This document shows positions 10,236 to 19,700 of a DNA stretch of 64,000 nt, piece after piece. The translations under genes and the position numbers were made by a program. The notes under the pieces were generated by a model. It was given only the letters and a program-made list of their open reading frames with translations. It searched no databases and was not told the DNA's origin. The stretch is from CAVVMA01 sp963830715 (GTDB taxonomy: Bacteria > Desulfobacterota > Binatia > Binatales > Binataceae): contig CAWHNS010000006.1 in assembly GCA_963830715.1 (NCBI GenBank), positions 1 through 64,000 of the forward strand. The letters are read 5' to 3'. Positions within the stretch are counted from its first letter, which is position 1. Every line of letters starts with the position of its first letter.

Positions 10236-11062
10236 TTGATCGTCGTGGCCTTTCTGTTGCCGCTGGCAGCCTACTGTCTCATCCTCGGCCTCATCAACCG
10301 GCGCCGCCATCCCCTGCTGGTGTCGGCCGCCTGGGACTTCGCCGGCCTCCTCTTCGCCGCCTCGGGCTTCCTCGCCTTCGGCCTGCCGGGCATCCTCAAC
10401 GGCTTCACCGAGCGTGGCCGGAGCACCGCGCTGTTCGGCCGATCCGCATCCGGCGGCGGGGCCTGGGCCTCGTTCGCGGACCTGTTTGATGGACTGTGCT
10501 CAACCCTGTTCAACGTCGGCAACGTGCCGTCCTCATCGCCTACTTCGTCCTCGTGGTCGCCGGCAGTGCCTACGTCCTGTGGCGACGCCAGGGCCAGACC
10601 GCCGTCTACAACGTCCACCCCGAGGCCTGGAAGAGGTGCTCGCCGGCGTCCTCGACGCCGCCGGCCTGTCGTGGTCGTGCGCGGCAACCGCTATTTCATC
10701 GCCCGCGCGCAACAAGGGCCGCCCGCTCGCCGACAAGGCGCCGGAGGCGGCCACGGAGCCGGCACCCCCGCCCCCGGCGGAGCGGCGCACGCCTACCCCA
10801 CCTCGGTCGAGGATGTCGACGGAGTGCCTACCTGGAGGTGGAGCCGGCCCCGGCCCTGTGCCACGTCACGCTGCGCGGGAAACCGAGGACGAGGAGTTGC
10901 GGAAACAGGTCGAGGGAGAGCTGAAACGAGTCCTGACAGAAGTGCGGACCAGCGACAACCCGACGGCCGCCTGGCTGCTCCACGGCCGGCACCGTCCTGC
11001 TCCTCTCGTCCGCGATGGTCTTCGGGCTGGTCGTTATCTACAGGCTGTTCTTCGAGCGCTGA
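10236..11062 (+). CDS. Membrane protein of unknown function, planctomycete type (frameshifted)
   Basis: Function not recognised. A TTG start at 10,236 follows a GAGGAG ribosome binding site. The first 55 residues hold two transmembrane helices (AFLLPLAAYCLILGLI, LLVSAAWDFAGLLFAASGFL). After breaks near 10,530, 10,630 and 10,690, readable pieces include VLIAYFVLVVAGSAYVLWRR (third helix), LEEVLAGVLDAAGLSW, EELRKQVEGELKRVLTEVR and a last helix ending VFGLVVIYRLFFER at the TGA at 11,060-11,062. The soluble middle looks like a small alpha/beta domain between membrane anchors. The gene stands alone, divergent from the kinase with 185 nt between them and convergent with the ABC transporter gene. 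Confidence 0.5.
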
Positions 11063-11083
11063 TCGGCCCGTCCGGTGGGCGTA

Positions 11084-12614
11084 TCAGACGACCACCTTGG
11101 GGAAGCGCTTCTCCAGCCGGCGAGCGACCAGCGACAGCGGATAACTCATCAGCAGATAGAGAATCGCCGTCATCCCGGCGAGGCGCAGGATGTGGTCCGG
11201 CTCGGCGATGCGCAGCTGGTCGTAGTTGCCCGTCAGCTCCATCACCGCGACGACCGAGCAGATCGACGTGTCCTTGAACAGCGAGATGAAGTCGTTGGTC
11301 ACCGGCGGCACCACGATGCGCACCGCCTGCGGGATGATGACGCGGTGCAGAGCGGTCCAGCGCGTCAGGCCCAGCGCCAGCGCCGCCTCCATTTGCCCCT
11401 TCGGCACCGCCAGCAAACCCGCCCGGTAGTTCTCCGCCTCGTAGGCCGAGTAGTTGATGGCCAGTCCGATCAGCCCGGCCCAGAAGCCCGGCAACGTGAT
11501 CCCCGCATAAGGAAGAAGGTAGTAGATGACGTACAGCTGCAAGAGGATCGGCGTACCGCGCAGCAGCTCGACGTAGCCGGTCAGCGGGCCGGCCACCAGC
11601 GGGCGGGGCGTACAACCGGCCGAGGGCAACGAACAGGCCCAGCGCTACCGCCAGCGGGAACGACAGGCACGACAGCAGCACCGTCACGCCGGCGCCCTGG
11701 ACCAGCACCCGGGCCTCGTCGAGCAGCGTCCGCTCCGGCTCAGTATCGACGGGGGGCCAATCCTTGGCCAGATCGGCCAGGCCATCCTGTTGCTTGTTCC
11801 AGACGATGTGGTGCGCCTCGTAGATCTTGCGGAGGGTGCCGTCGTCGATCATCGCCTGCAGCGCCTCGTTGAGCCGGTCGTGCAGGGCGCGGTCCTGCGG
11901 GCGCAGGAAGATGACGTAGTAGCCGTGGCCCTTCACCTCGCGCGGCTCGCCCACGATTTGCAGGCCCTGGTAGCCGTGCTCCGAATAGTAATCCGCCGTC
12001 AGGTCGTCCTGCACCGTGGCGTCGAGTTGCCCGTTGCGTACCTGGTCCATCGCGCCGGTCGTCCCTTCCTTGAAGGCCAGGACATCGACGTAGCGAGAAA
12101 ACTCCTTCCGCATGTAGACCTCGGTCAGCGACCCGCGCAGGACGCCGACGCGCTTGCGGCCGCCGTTCTTGTTGGGCTTCCGCAGGTCGTCCCAGGACTC
12201 GATGAAGTCCTTCCCCTTGGGAGCCTCCCGGGGCACCATCAGCTTGACGGTGGCGCGTTGTAGAGGGGACGGTCGAGATCGATCCGCCGCTCGCGGGCCG
12301 GCGACCACTCGTAACCGTTGAGGATGATATCGACGTCGCCCCGCCGGACGTGCCCTCGGGCAGGTTCTCCCAGGACTTCTGCACGAATTCGCTGCGCAGG
12401 TCGAGACGGCCGGCGAACTCGTTGGCCAGGTCAACCTCGAAGCCGACCAGTTTGCCGTCGGCGTCGCGGTAAACGTAGGGCGCCCGCCGGCGGCGTCGGC
12501 CCCCCAGCGGAGGACTTCCGTCGAGGCCGTCGGGGCCTCGGAGTGATGCCATAGGATTCCGGCGGCGACGGTGCCCGCCGCGACTAGCACCCCGGCCAGC
12601 AGCCATTTGCGCAT
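11084..12614 (-). CDS. Amino-acid ABC transporter: fused binding protein and permease (frameshifted)
   Basis: The ATG at 12,614 follows GGGAGGCGG. A signal peptide (KWLLAGVLVAAGTVAAGILW) leads into a class 3 periplasmic binding domain: GAPYVYRDADGKLVGFEVDL, the hinge segments KRVGVLRGSLTEVYMRKEF and GQLDATVQDDLTADYYSEHG, and GYYVIFLRPQDRALHDRLNE. It continues without a stop into a HisM/GlnP-type permease: VLLSCLSFPLAVALGLFVAL, YVELLRGTPILLQLYVIYYL, and the EAA loop EAALALGLTRWTALHRVIIP. The final helix precedes the stop at 11,084. Fused binding protein/permease polypeptides of this kind are known for glutamine and other polar amino acids. No ATPase gene is adjacent, so it must be encoded elsewhere. 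Breaks lie near 12,500, 12,350, 12,260 and 11,610. Confidence 0.78.
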
Positions 12615-12749
12615 CTTCGACCGCCTCCCGCGTGGCAAGACGCCCTCGGCTCGCTCACGGTGCTTCCGCACTCCCGATAGGCCGCTTGTCGATGTGAGGA
12701 TTATGGGGAGCCGGCGGTCGGGGGACAATCCCAGTGACCCCGCGGTGTA

Positions 12750-13509
12750 CTACTCCCGGCCGAAGTCCGGCATGCGGCCGGCGCGGACGTCCTTCTCCCA
12801 CTCGTCCAGCAGCGGCCAGGCGATGGCGCAGGTGCCGAAGTCGGCCATGTACTGGTACTGCGTCAGCCGGTCGATCGCCTTCTGCAGGATGCGGTTGTCG
12901 CGGCGGAAGACCGGGCCGTGGCTGGGCAGCAGGAACTCGGCATCGTCCTGCTCGATGCGCTTCAGCGACTTGAGGAAGTCGGGAATGTTCGAGCCGTGAT
13001 GGGCGTCGATGACGCCGACGCAGCTGTCCTTGTAGATGTTGTCGCCGCTGAAGAGCAGGTTGCCCATCTTGAAGCTGAGCTGCCCGGCGGTGTGGCCCGG
13101 GCGTGTGCCAGACCTCCAGCTTGCAGGTCGCCGACCTTGATGACGTCGCCCTCGTTGAGCAGCAGGTCGATCTTGCAGGGCGGCATCGGGATGTCGATGT
13201 CCTGGGCCTTGATGCGTGGCGTAGGTCATGATCTCGTCGCCGCGTCTCCAGCGGCTCGACGCTGAGCGGATGGGCGGCCACCTTGGTCTTGAGCAGCTCG
13301 CGGGCGCGGGCCATGCCCTGGATGTGATCGGCGTCGGCGTGCGTGGCGATGATCATCTTGCAGGTGGACAGGTTGAAGTCCATCTGGCGGATCAGCTCGA
13401 CGATCTCGTCGACGGTGTCCAGGTAGCCGATGTCGATGAGCAGGAACTCGCTGCCGCCGTCGATGAGGTAGACGTTGACGCCCAGGCGGCGGCCGGCCTG
13501 GTAGTTCAT
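12750..13509 (-). CDS. Metallo-beta-lactamase-fold hydrolase (frameshifted)
   Basis: MBL-fold hydrolase of about 250 residues. The first strands read LGVNVYLIDGGSEFLLIDIG. The metal-binding motif is ATHADADHIQGMARARELL (HxHxDH variant with Ala). Further ligands follow in other frames: PGHTAGQLSFKMG, LFSGDNIYKDSCVGVIDAHH and LLPSHGPVFRRDNRIL. The C-terminus is YMADFGTCAIAWPLLDEWEK. Such enzymes bind two metal ions and hydrolyse thioesters, lactones or phosphodiesters. The substrate here is unknown. Breaks lie near 13,215 and 13,110. The ATG at 13,509 (MNYQAGRRLG) is used, but a related lead (MALQRKYLFPR) lies about 40 nt upstream one frame off, so the protein may be 12-14 residues longer. Confidence 0.7.
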
Positions 13510-13630
13510 CTCGATGACGCGGGAAAGAGGTACTTCCGCTGCAACGCCATGTCGCGAGCCCCAGGGAGAGGCGGTTCCTGTGGCTCATGATAGACCCGTC
13601 GCGGGCGGATTCAGTCGCCGCGGCCGACCG

Positions 13631-13928
13631 TCATCGCCCCGGCGCGGTCTGCCGCACCGGCAGGAGGTGTCCCCAGCCGAGCAGTTCCGGGTCGGCGGGG
13701 AGGGGATCGACCGGCTTCAGGACGCCCGCCATGACCAGCGTCCCGACCTGGAAATAGATGGCGTCGGACGGGCTGCCGGGGAAGTGGCCGAAGCCGCCGT
13801 CCTTGTTGCGGCAGTTCAGCGCCCACTCGGCCGCCTTTGCGATGGCCTTGCGGCACTCGGGCGAGTTGCCGCCGAGGTGCTTCAACGTGAAGACCGCGTC
13901 GAAGCCGGCGTGCCGATCGCGGGCCGGA
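13631..13928 (-). CDS. Prenyltransferase/squalene-cyclase-like repeat protein, C-terminal end only (truncated)
   Basis: The readable C-terminal 98 residues include HAGFDAVFTLKHLGGNSPEC, AAEWALNCRNKDGGFGHFPG, then SPSDAIYFQVGTLVMAGVLK. The DGGFGHFPG segment is a QW-like repeat of the alpha/alpha toroid found in squalene cyclases and protein prenyltransferase beta subunits. The gene has lost everything upstream at the joint near 13,930, so its enzyme class and even its full repeat number cannot be given. Planctomycetes encode many such toroid proteins of unknown function. The stop lies at 13,631, about 120 nt from the start region of the MBL hydrolase on the same strand. Confidence 0.55.
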
Positions 13929-13935
13929 GGTCACG
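13924..13935. other. Probable chimeric joint between block 2 and block 3
   Basis: On the minus strand an SH3-like segment (SEVYEQPEETSRVVGKVRRQ then KFVT) runs in one frame up to about 13,931. From about 13,928 the planctomycete toroid protein (ARDRHAGFDAVF) continues in another frame. Both genes read leftward and both are cut here. Base composition and codon use also change. Confidence 0.55.
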
Positions 13936-14703
13936 AATTTCTGGCGGCGCACTTTCCCGACCACCCGGCTGGTCTCCTCGGGCTGCTCATAAACTTCCGA
14001 GTTCTTGGTCAACAGAAATTTCTTGTTGAGTCTCTTTCAGCGCCGGCGCAGCCGAAACGCTGCTTGCGGCCTGCGGCGCGGCAGCGGGCGCGCTCGGCAC
14101 GACCAGGCCCGGATCGAGAGCGTGAGCCTGCTGATATTCGGATTGGGCTTCCTGATCGCGTCCGGTGTCGGCGCTCAGCAGATTGGCCAACCGAAAATGC
14201 CCCTGCGCGTTCCTGGGATCGAGCCCGATTGCCGTGCGCAACTCGGCTTCTGCTTCGGCTGGCTCCTTCTCGGAAGCCAGCACCGTGCCCAGTCCGAGAT
14301 AATTCTTTGGCGACGCCGGATCGAGCGCGATAGCGGCGCGATACTGCTCCTCCGCCATCCGGAGTTCTGACTGCGCAGCGTAGTCCGCCGCCGCCGAATG
14401 TGCGGACTGCGCCATCACGGGAATCTGCTCCGAGGCGTAGGTATCGGCCAAGGCCGCGTGGGCGCGTGCATCGTTGGGCGCAATCCGGATCGCCGCTTGA
14501 TACTCACGTTCGGCGTCGGCGAGCCTGCCTTCGCTCATCGCACGGGCGCCGAGCGAAAGATGATCTTCGACTCCCCGACTCCGATTGCATCCCCAGCCTG
14601 CCAGCATCAGCAGGCCGAGTGCGATCAGCACCGTAAAGACGCCTCGGCCGGCATCGGCGGTCTCACCTGGGCTGCCGCCGCGCAGCCAGTTGTTGATCTC
14701 CAT
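13931..14703 (-). CDS. TPR protein with C-terminal SH3-like domain (3' truncated, frameshifted)
   Basis: The ATG at 14,703 follows an AGAGG site. A cytoplasmic lead is followed by one transmembrane or lipoprotein-like helix (VFTVLIALGLLMLAGWGC). Then come three TPR units (AMSEGRLADAEREYQAAIRI, LRMAEEQYRAAIALDPASPK, GLDPRNAQGHFRLANLL) and an Ala/Pro linker. Deleting one A near 14,040 joins ALKRLNKKFLLTKNSEVYEQ to PEETSRVVGKVRRQKFVT, the first strands of a bacterial SH3 domain. Without the correction the frame stops at 13,987. The SH3 domain is then lost at the joint. The product is likely a membrane-tethered periplasmic scaffold, possibly in cell-envelope assembly. The GC dipeptide at the end of the helix could be a lipobox. 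Confidence 0.6.
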
Positions 14704-14810
14704 GGCAGGAACCTCTTTGAGACTTGCATCGCGTATCGCCAGAGAGCCCGATTGATCAGCGCGGACCACGCAGCCTGGCCCGTCAGACTGCGTGATCCGC
14801 TGGCCGCTAG

Positions 14811-15278
14811 TCACCGCGGATCGCTGCTAACAAGCGGCGCTTGCGTGCTCGAGCTCAGGCGCTCCGGTGGCTGGGTGGGCAAAGGCGAGCTCGTCACGTC
14901 TGCGTTATAGGAGACGGTCGCGGGGCACCATTGCCAAATCCCCGCCGTCACGATTTCCGTCAAAGACGCAGCGATGCAGTTGGTCTTGTCCAAAGTGACG
15001 TCGCGGTTCACCAGTTGAGTCGGCCGGCCGCATCGGTTCAGATAGTCGTCCGGTCCGATTTGGTGCAGCTCGGCATGTGGAGAGAAGAAGGCGACGAAGG
15101 GGATCGGAACCACCGCGATCGACGAATCATCGATGTTCTCGGAACCTTCACAATGCGCCACGACATTGGGTGGAGCGGTCGGATTGTCATGCACCAGCGA
15201 GTAAGTGCAACCCGGGAACGTCGCAAACGCCGCGAGAGCAATCGCAAACCGAAAGCGAGCAGTCTTAAGAACTGGCAT
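14811..15278 (-). CDS. Lipoprotein, weakly Bor-like
   Basis: 155 residues. The signal peptide FRFAIALAAFATFPGC ends in a lipobox-like FPGC, so the protein should be lipid-anchored after cleavage before Cys. The mature part has CGRPTQLVNRDVTLDKTNCI followed by AASLTEIVTAGIWQWCPATV. Paired cysteines with a T-x-GI-x segment recall the Bor/serum-resistance lipoprotein family, but the resemblance is weak and by eye only. It stands 107 nt upstream of the TPR-SH3 gene on the same strand and may be co-transcribed with it. The ATG at 15,278 is preceded by GGAGGTGAAG, a strong ribosome binding site. Confidence 0.55.
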   Translation of the reverse strand: MPVLKTARFRFAIALAAFATFPGCTYSLVHDNPTAPPNVVAHCEGSENIDDSSIAVVPIPFVAFFSPHAELHQIGPDDYLNRCGRPTQLVNRDVTLDKTNCIAASLTEIVTAGIWQWCPATVSYNADVTSSPLPTQPPERLSSSTQAPLVSSDPR

Positions 15279-15795
15279 GCTTCACCTCCTCGGAGTTGAA
15301 AGGCCGTGCACATTCGCCGCGAGGTAGAGCTCAGGGGGGTCGAGTGCGCACGCAGCGATTCGATAAGGCAATGACCGTGCCGTGCAGGACTCTGCATTCC
15401 ACCGAGCCTTCGTGACACGGGCGTCGTGTAAAATCTACAGAGGAAACGGCCTCTGGCCGGCCTGACGGTGGGGTGTTCCCAACGGCTCAGGAGGTTGCGG
15501 CTACGGCACGCAGGCGCGAAGGCGCGAAGGCGTCGGGCCGTCTCTCGGCCATCGAAGTTCCACGTACCGGCGCTTCCGATAACTCTGAACAGACACGTGG
15601 CGGAGGCGAACGGCAACATCATACTGGTGCGTCGGGAGACGTTGACGAAATGGCGTCTCGACGAACTGGATCGCCAGCGATGCGTGGTGCTGGCCGACGT
15701 GCTCGCCGCTTTAGGTGCACGGCCCCCATCTGCGGTTGGTGCGCCGATGCTCTCGAAACGTGTCAAGCTGAAGGAAAATCTCAGGGAGAGGGCAC
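15279..15795. other. Intergenic region, no gene supported
   Basis: Divergent spacer between the lipoprotein gene and the crotonase gene. Several overlapping short frames exist but none has a credible start, ribosome binding site or protein-like composition. A small direct repeat (AGGCGCGAAGGCGCGAAGGCG-like, near 15,510-15,530) is present. Promoters for both flanking genes should lie here, but I see no convincing -35/-10 pair. Confidence 0.5.
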
Positions 15796-16568
15796 ATGGC
15801 ATTTCAGGACATCATTTTTGAGAAGGCGGAAGGAATCGCGACTATAACGATGAACCGGCCGGAGGTCCTCAACGCTTTCCGCGGCCAGACCGTTACGAGA
15901 TGATCGACGCATTCGGAGATGCCTGGCACGACCGAACGATTGGTGTCGTGATTCTCACCGGCGCGGGGAACCGCGCGTTCAGCTCAGGCGGCGATCAATC
16001 AGTGCGCAGCGGCGCCGGCTACCGAGGCGGGATGAATGTGGAGGAGCTGCATGCGATCATCCGTGACATTCCCAAACCGGTGATCGCCGCAGTCAACGGC
16101 TACGCTATCGGCGGAGGACACGTCCTGCACGTGATCTGCGATCTCTCGATCGCGGCCGATACCGCGCGCTTCGGCCAAGTCGGCCCGCGAGTGGGGAGTG
16201 TCGATCCCGGTTTTGGCACCGCCTATCTGACGCGTGTGGTCGGTGAGAAAAAAGCGCGCGAAATCTGGTACCTTTGCCGGCAGTATTCGGCGCAAGAAGC
16301 GCTCGGGATGGGGTTGGTGAACAAGGTGGTCCCGGCAGCCCAGTTGATGGACGAGGGGCGCGCATGGGCGCGCGAAATCCTCGCCATAAGCCCGACGGCG
16401 ATCAGAATCGCCAAGGCTTCCTTCAATGCCGACACCGACCATATCAAGGGGATCGGCGCGCTCGGCGGAACCGCGCTCGGGCTGTACTATCGCACCGAGG
16501 AATCGATGGAGGGGCGCAACGCCTTCATGGAGCGGCGCAAACCCGATTTCAGCAAATTTCGGCGGTAG
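15796..16568 (+). CDS. Crotonase-family enzyme, MenB/BadI-like (one frameshift)
   Basis: The ATG at 15,796 follows GGGAGAGGG. A single missing T near 15,893 breaks NAFRGQTV from YEMIDAFGDAW; otherwise the gene is complete at about 257 residues. Family features are the oxyanion-hole segment AFSSGGDQSVRSG, NGYAIGGGHVLHVICDLSIA, FGQVGPRVGSVDPGFGTAYL and VVGEKKAREIWYLCRQYSAQ. This set is shared by 1,4-dihydroxy-2-naphthoyl-CoA synthase (MenB, menaquinone synthesis) and 2-ketocyclohexanecarboxyl-CoA hydrolase (BadI, anaerobic benzoate route). The C-terminal EGRNAFMERRKPDFSKFRR is close to MenB, while NAFRG and GSVDPG are close to BadI. No men or bad genes lie nearby to decide between them. Confidence 0.75.
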
Positions 16569-16857
16569 ATGGAGAAGGCCAAGACCCGGAGCCTGAAGCG
16601 CTACTCAAGTGGAGAAAACCGATCCATTTTATTTGGGATGGAAGAGGATGCCGTATCCACGGAGGCTTGGGGACGAGAGTGGGCCAGCTGCTTCTCTCAG
16701 GCAACCTTCATATATCCATGCCCAAGAAGCAAGGAGCCCTGAAATCAGGGTGTTGGCGGTCTTGAAAATGAACCGACATTTGCATTCCCCGAATTGCGCT
16801 TTACGCCGGATTCGATGGTGGCGGAAGGCGACGTTGTCAGCCAGCTGAGTCCAAATT

Positions 16858-17881
16858 TCAAGACCCTTGTCTTCGCAGGATCGTGCGGAAGCCAAGATGG
16901 CAGGCAGCGAGATCGGCTTCCTGCGGTTGGCGCGCACCGGGGCGATAGCGCATGCAGTAATTGGGCGCGCACAGGTACGAGCCGCCCTTGATCGTGTAGA
17001 AGGGGACTTCCTGCGCGTCCGGCGTCGCCGCCGCGCGGCGGTCGGGCATGTAAGCTTCGGCCAGGCTGTGATCGGGCGCGTACTCACTCGCCGTCCACTG
17101 CCATACATTGCCGATCATGTCGTAGAGGCCGAGCCGGTTTGGTGCATAGCATCCAACTGGCGCCAGGCCCACAAAGCCGTCGTCGCCGCTGTTGGATAGG
17201 GGAAATATTCCCTGCCAGGTATTGGCGTTCGCGGGCTGCTCGTGGCGGAGTTTGGCACTCGGGTCGGCGCTACGCGCTGCCCATTCCCATTCCGCCTCGG
17301 TCGGTAGCTCGTGGCCCTTCCATCGCGCATATGCGATTGCGTCATTGTAGGTCACTTCTACGACCGGAAAGTCCTCGCGCCCGGTGATGGATGACCCCGG
17401 GCCCGCGGGGTGACGCCAGTCCGCGCCCACAACATAGCGCCACCATTGCGAGATGTCGGTCATGCCGGTGAGGGCGCGCGGCACGACAAAGACCATCGCG
17501 CCCGGCTTCCGCATCTCGGCCGGCAACCCCGGATGCGCCGTCGCGCTTACGCCGCTCTCGGCCTGGGTCACATAGCCCGTAGCGTTAACGAACTGCTCAA
17601 ACTCGCGGTTGGTCACGTCATAGCGGTCCATCCAGAAGCCGTCTACATGGATGGTGCTGATCGGCCCTTCTTCGGAATAGACGGTATCGCCCATCGCGTA
17701 ATCACCCGCGGGCACCCATGCCATGCCTCCATGCTGCAGCTTTGCATCGGAGCCGGCGCTCAGACATTGCGCGCCGGACGTGCGCTGATGGCGGCGCGTT
17801 CGCAGCAAACGCGAGAAGCACGGACAGGATCAGTCCCGCGAGCGCCGCTCGTGGCGCGAAGTAGGCGCGGAATCGGTTCAT
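16858..17881 (-). CDS. Formylglycine-generating enzyme (sulfatase-modifying factor, one frameshift)
   Basis: The ATG at 17,881 opens a signal peptide (AALAGLILSVLLAFAANA). One indel near 17,790 separates it from the catalytic domain, which reads GGMAWVPAGDYAMGDTVYSE, VDGFWMDRYDVTNREFEQFV, WKGHELPTEAEWEWAARS, GLYDMIGNVWQWTASEYAP and YTIKGGSYLCAPNYCMRYRP. The two cysteines of LCAPNYC match the copper-binding active-site pair of FGE. The family oxidises the sulfatase active-site Cys to C-alpha-formylglycine. It starts 22 nt downstream of the sulfatase gene on the same strand, an apt substrate/modifier pair. Export of both suggests modification in the periplasm. The internal ATG at 17,808 belongs to a frame lacking a signal peptide. 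Confidence 0.85.
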
Positions 17882-17902
17882 CGTTTAAGGGCGCGCACGA
17901 TT

Positions 17903-19567
17903 TCAGTTCGACCAGAACACGTAGTCATCGTTGTCGCTTTCCGGGTAAGACAGCGGATGGTCGATGTCGATCGGGCCCTCGAGCAGCGAAGGCCACAGCG
18001 GCTTGGCCTGCTGACCGTCGATTTGGTCGAGGATTTTCATCAGGTCCTGGACCTGCCGCGGATTGCCTTCGGCCAGATTGTGGTGCTCGGTGGGATCGTC
18101 CTTCAGATTGAACAGCCAGATCTTGTTCGGCTTGTCGTCGATCTGCAGCTTCCATGCGCCGTCGAGCACCGTTTTGTATGGACCCGAGCGCCAGAAGAGC
18201 GTGCCATGCGGCGTGCCGGCGGATACGCCGGCGATAAAGGGCAGCACGTTTACGCCATCCATCACGCGATCCGACGGTATCGGCGCGCCGGCTGCCCCCG
18301 CCGCGGTCGAAAACATGTCAACATGAGCGACGGGCAGCGGATAGATCGTGCCCGGGTGGATTTTCGCCGGCCACTTCATGAAGAACGGGACGTGGATTCC
18401 GCCCTCGAAGAAGGTCGCCTTCCATCCGCGATAGGGCCGATTGATGTCCGGCAGGCCGATATAGTTCGCCCCGCCGTTGTCGCTTGTGAAGAACACCAGC
18501 GTGTTTTGTTCCAGCCCATTGCTTCGAACCGCGTCGAGCACGTGACCGACGTTGCGGTCAAGCGCCCGGACCATCGCGCCGTATACTCGCAGCCGGTGAT
18601 CCTCGATCTGAGGCAGCGCGTCGTAGTCGGATTTGAGCGCCTGCAGGGGCGTGTGGGGCGCATTGAATGCAAGGTAAATGAAGAAGGAGCGGTTGCGGTT
18701 CGCCTTGATCGCTTTCACCGCCTCGTCGCCCAGATAGTCAGTCATGTATTCGGAAGGATAAAATCGGCGGCTCCCGTTATTGGTCACCGCGAATGACAGG
18801 TTGGCCCAGAGAAACTTGTCGATCGGGTCGAAATCCTGGTACGAGTTCTCGGTCTGTGAGTCGTTCTTGCGCAGGTACATCGACGCGCCCGCCAGAAAGC
18901 CCAGCGACTCATCGAAGCCGCGCGCATTCGGAGCCGTCTGCTCCGTTTCGCCCAGATGCCACTTGCCGAGAAAGACCGTGTGATAGCCGCGCGTCTTCAA
19001 AAGCTGCGGCATGGTGATTTCGGTGGTCGGCACCGCCTGCTGGGCCAGCGGCGGCACCTGACTCACGCGCTCGGAATGAAAGATGGCCTTGTGGGGGCCG
19101 TGTTGAAAGTACGTCGAGACCAGCTTCATGAACGCGACCGGAGCGGGCGTAAACTCGAAGCCGAAGCGCGTCGCGTAACGGCCGGTCATAATCGCCGCGC
19201 GCGACGGTGCGCAGGTCGCATTGCCGGCATAGCCGTTGGTGAAAACCACGCCGTCGTGCGCGATCGAATTGATATTCGGCGTGGGCACCGCACCGCCGGC
19301 GACGCCGCCGCCATTAAGCGTGATGTCGTTGTAGCCGAGGTCGTCGGCAAGAATCAGGACGATATTGGGCGGGCGCTGGTCGGGAGCAGCCGCTGCGGTC
19401 GCCGGGCCTTCCTGCCACTGGACGGGACGATTGGGCTGAATTGGATCGCGGATGCTCTGGATGAGACCGGGCGCGTAGTACCAGTATTGCGAGAACAGAT
19501 AGACACCGATCACGAGCACGGCGACCGCCGAGCTGATTACGATTTTGCCGGTTCTGCCGATCTTCAT
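17903..19567 (-). CDS. Type I sulfatase with N-terminal membrane anchor
   Basis: 554 residues. Residues 8-26 form a membrane anchor or uncleaved signal (IVISSAVAVLVIGVYLF). The sulfatase domain begins RPPNIVLILADDLGYND with the metal-binding Asp pair at 75-76. The modification motif is CAPSR with the Cys at about 119, followed by AAIMTGRYATRFG. Further hallmarks are HTVFLGKWHLGE, FIYLAFNAPHTPLQ, FFTSDNGGANYIGL and GGIHVPFFMKWPAKIHPGT. It hydrolyses sulfate esters, and substrate specificity cannot be read off. The downstream FGE gene would convert its Cys. A fucosidase gene 3.4 kb away raises the possibility of sulfated fucose-containing glycans. The gene is intact. Confidence 0.9.
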   Translation of the reverse strand: MKIGRTGKIVISSAVAVLVIGVYLFSQYWYYAPGLIQSIRDPIQPNRPVQWQEGPATAAAAPDQRPPNIVLILADDLGYNDITLNGGGVAGGAVPTPNINSIAHDGVVFTNGYAGNATCAPSRAAIMTGRYATRFGFEFTPAPVAFMKLVSTYFQHGPHKAIFHSERVSQVPPLAQQAVPTTEITMPQLLKTRGYHTVFLGKWHLGETEQTAPNARGFDESLGFLAGASMYLRKNDSQTENSYQDFDPIDKFLWANLSFAVTNNGSRRFYPSEYMTDYLGDEAVKAIKANRNRSFFIYLAFNAPHTPLQALKSDYDALPQIEDHRLRVYGAMVRALDRNVGHVLDAVRSNGLEQNTLVFFTSDNGGANYIGLPDINRPYRGWKATFFEGGIHVPFFMKWPAKIHPGTIYPLPVAHVDMFSTAAGAAGAPIPSDRVMDGVNVLPFIAGVSAGTPHGTLFWRSGPYKTVLDGAWKLQIDDKPNKIWLFNLKDDPTEHHNLAEGNPRQVQDLMKILDQIDGQQAKPLWPSLLEGPIDIDHPLSYPESDNDDYVFWSN

Positions 19568-19700
19568 TCAGTCCCCCTCCGGGGCAAGTACGCTGCCATA
19601 TCTGCCGATGCCTCGAAAGACGTTCTCGCTGCGTCCGATTGTCCGCGATACCTTTCGTGCTCTCGGGAAGTAGCCCCACGATTTTTCTCCGTGCTTCGGT

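Noticed and set aside
11075..11872. Plus-strand open frame of 265 codons opposite the ABC permease
   Set aside because: Composition is Arg/Pro/Gln-rich as in a mirror of a GC-rich gene, and the minus-strand reading has clear permease motifs.
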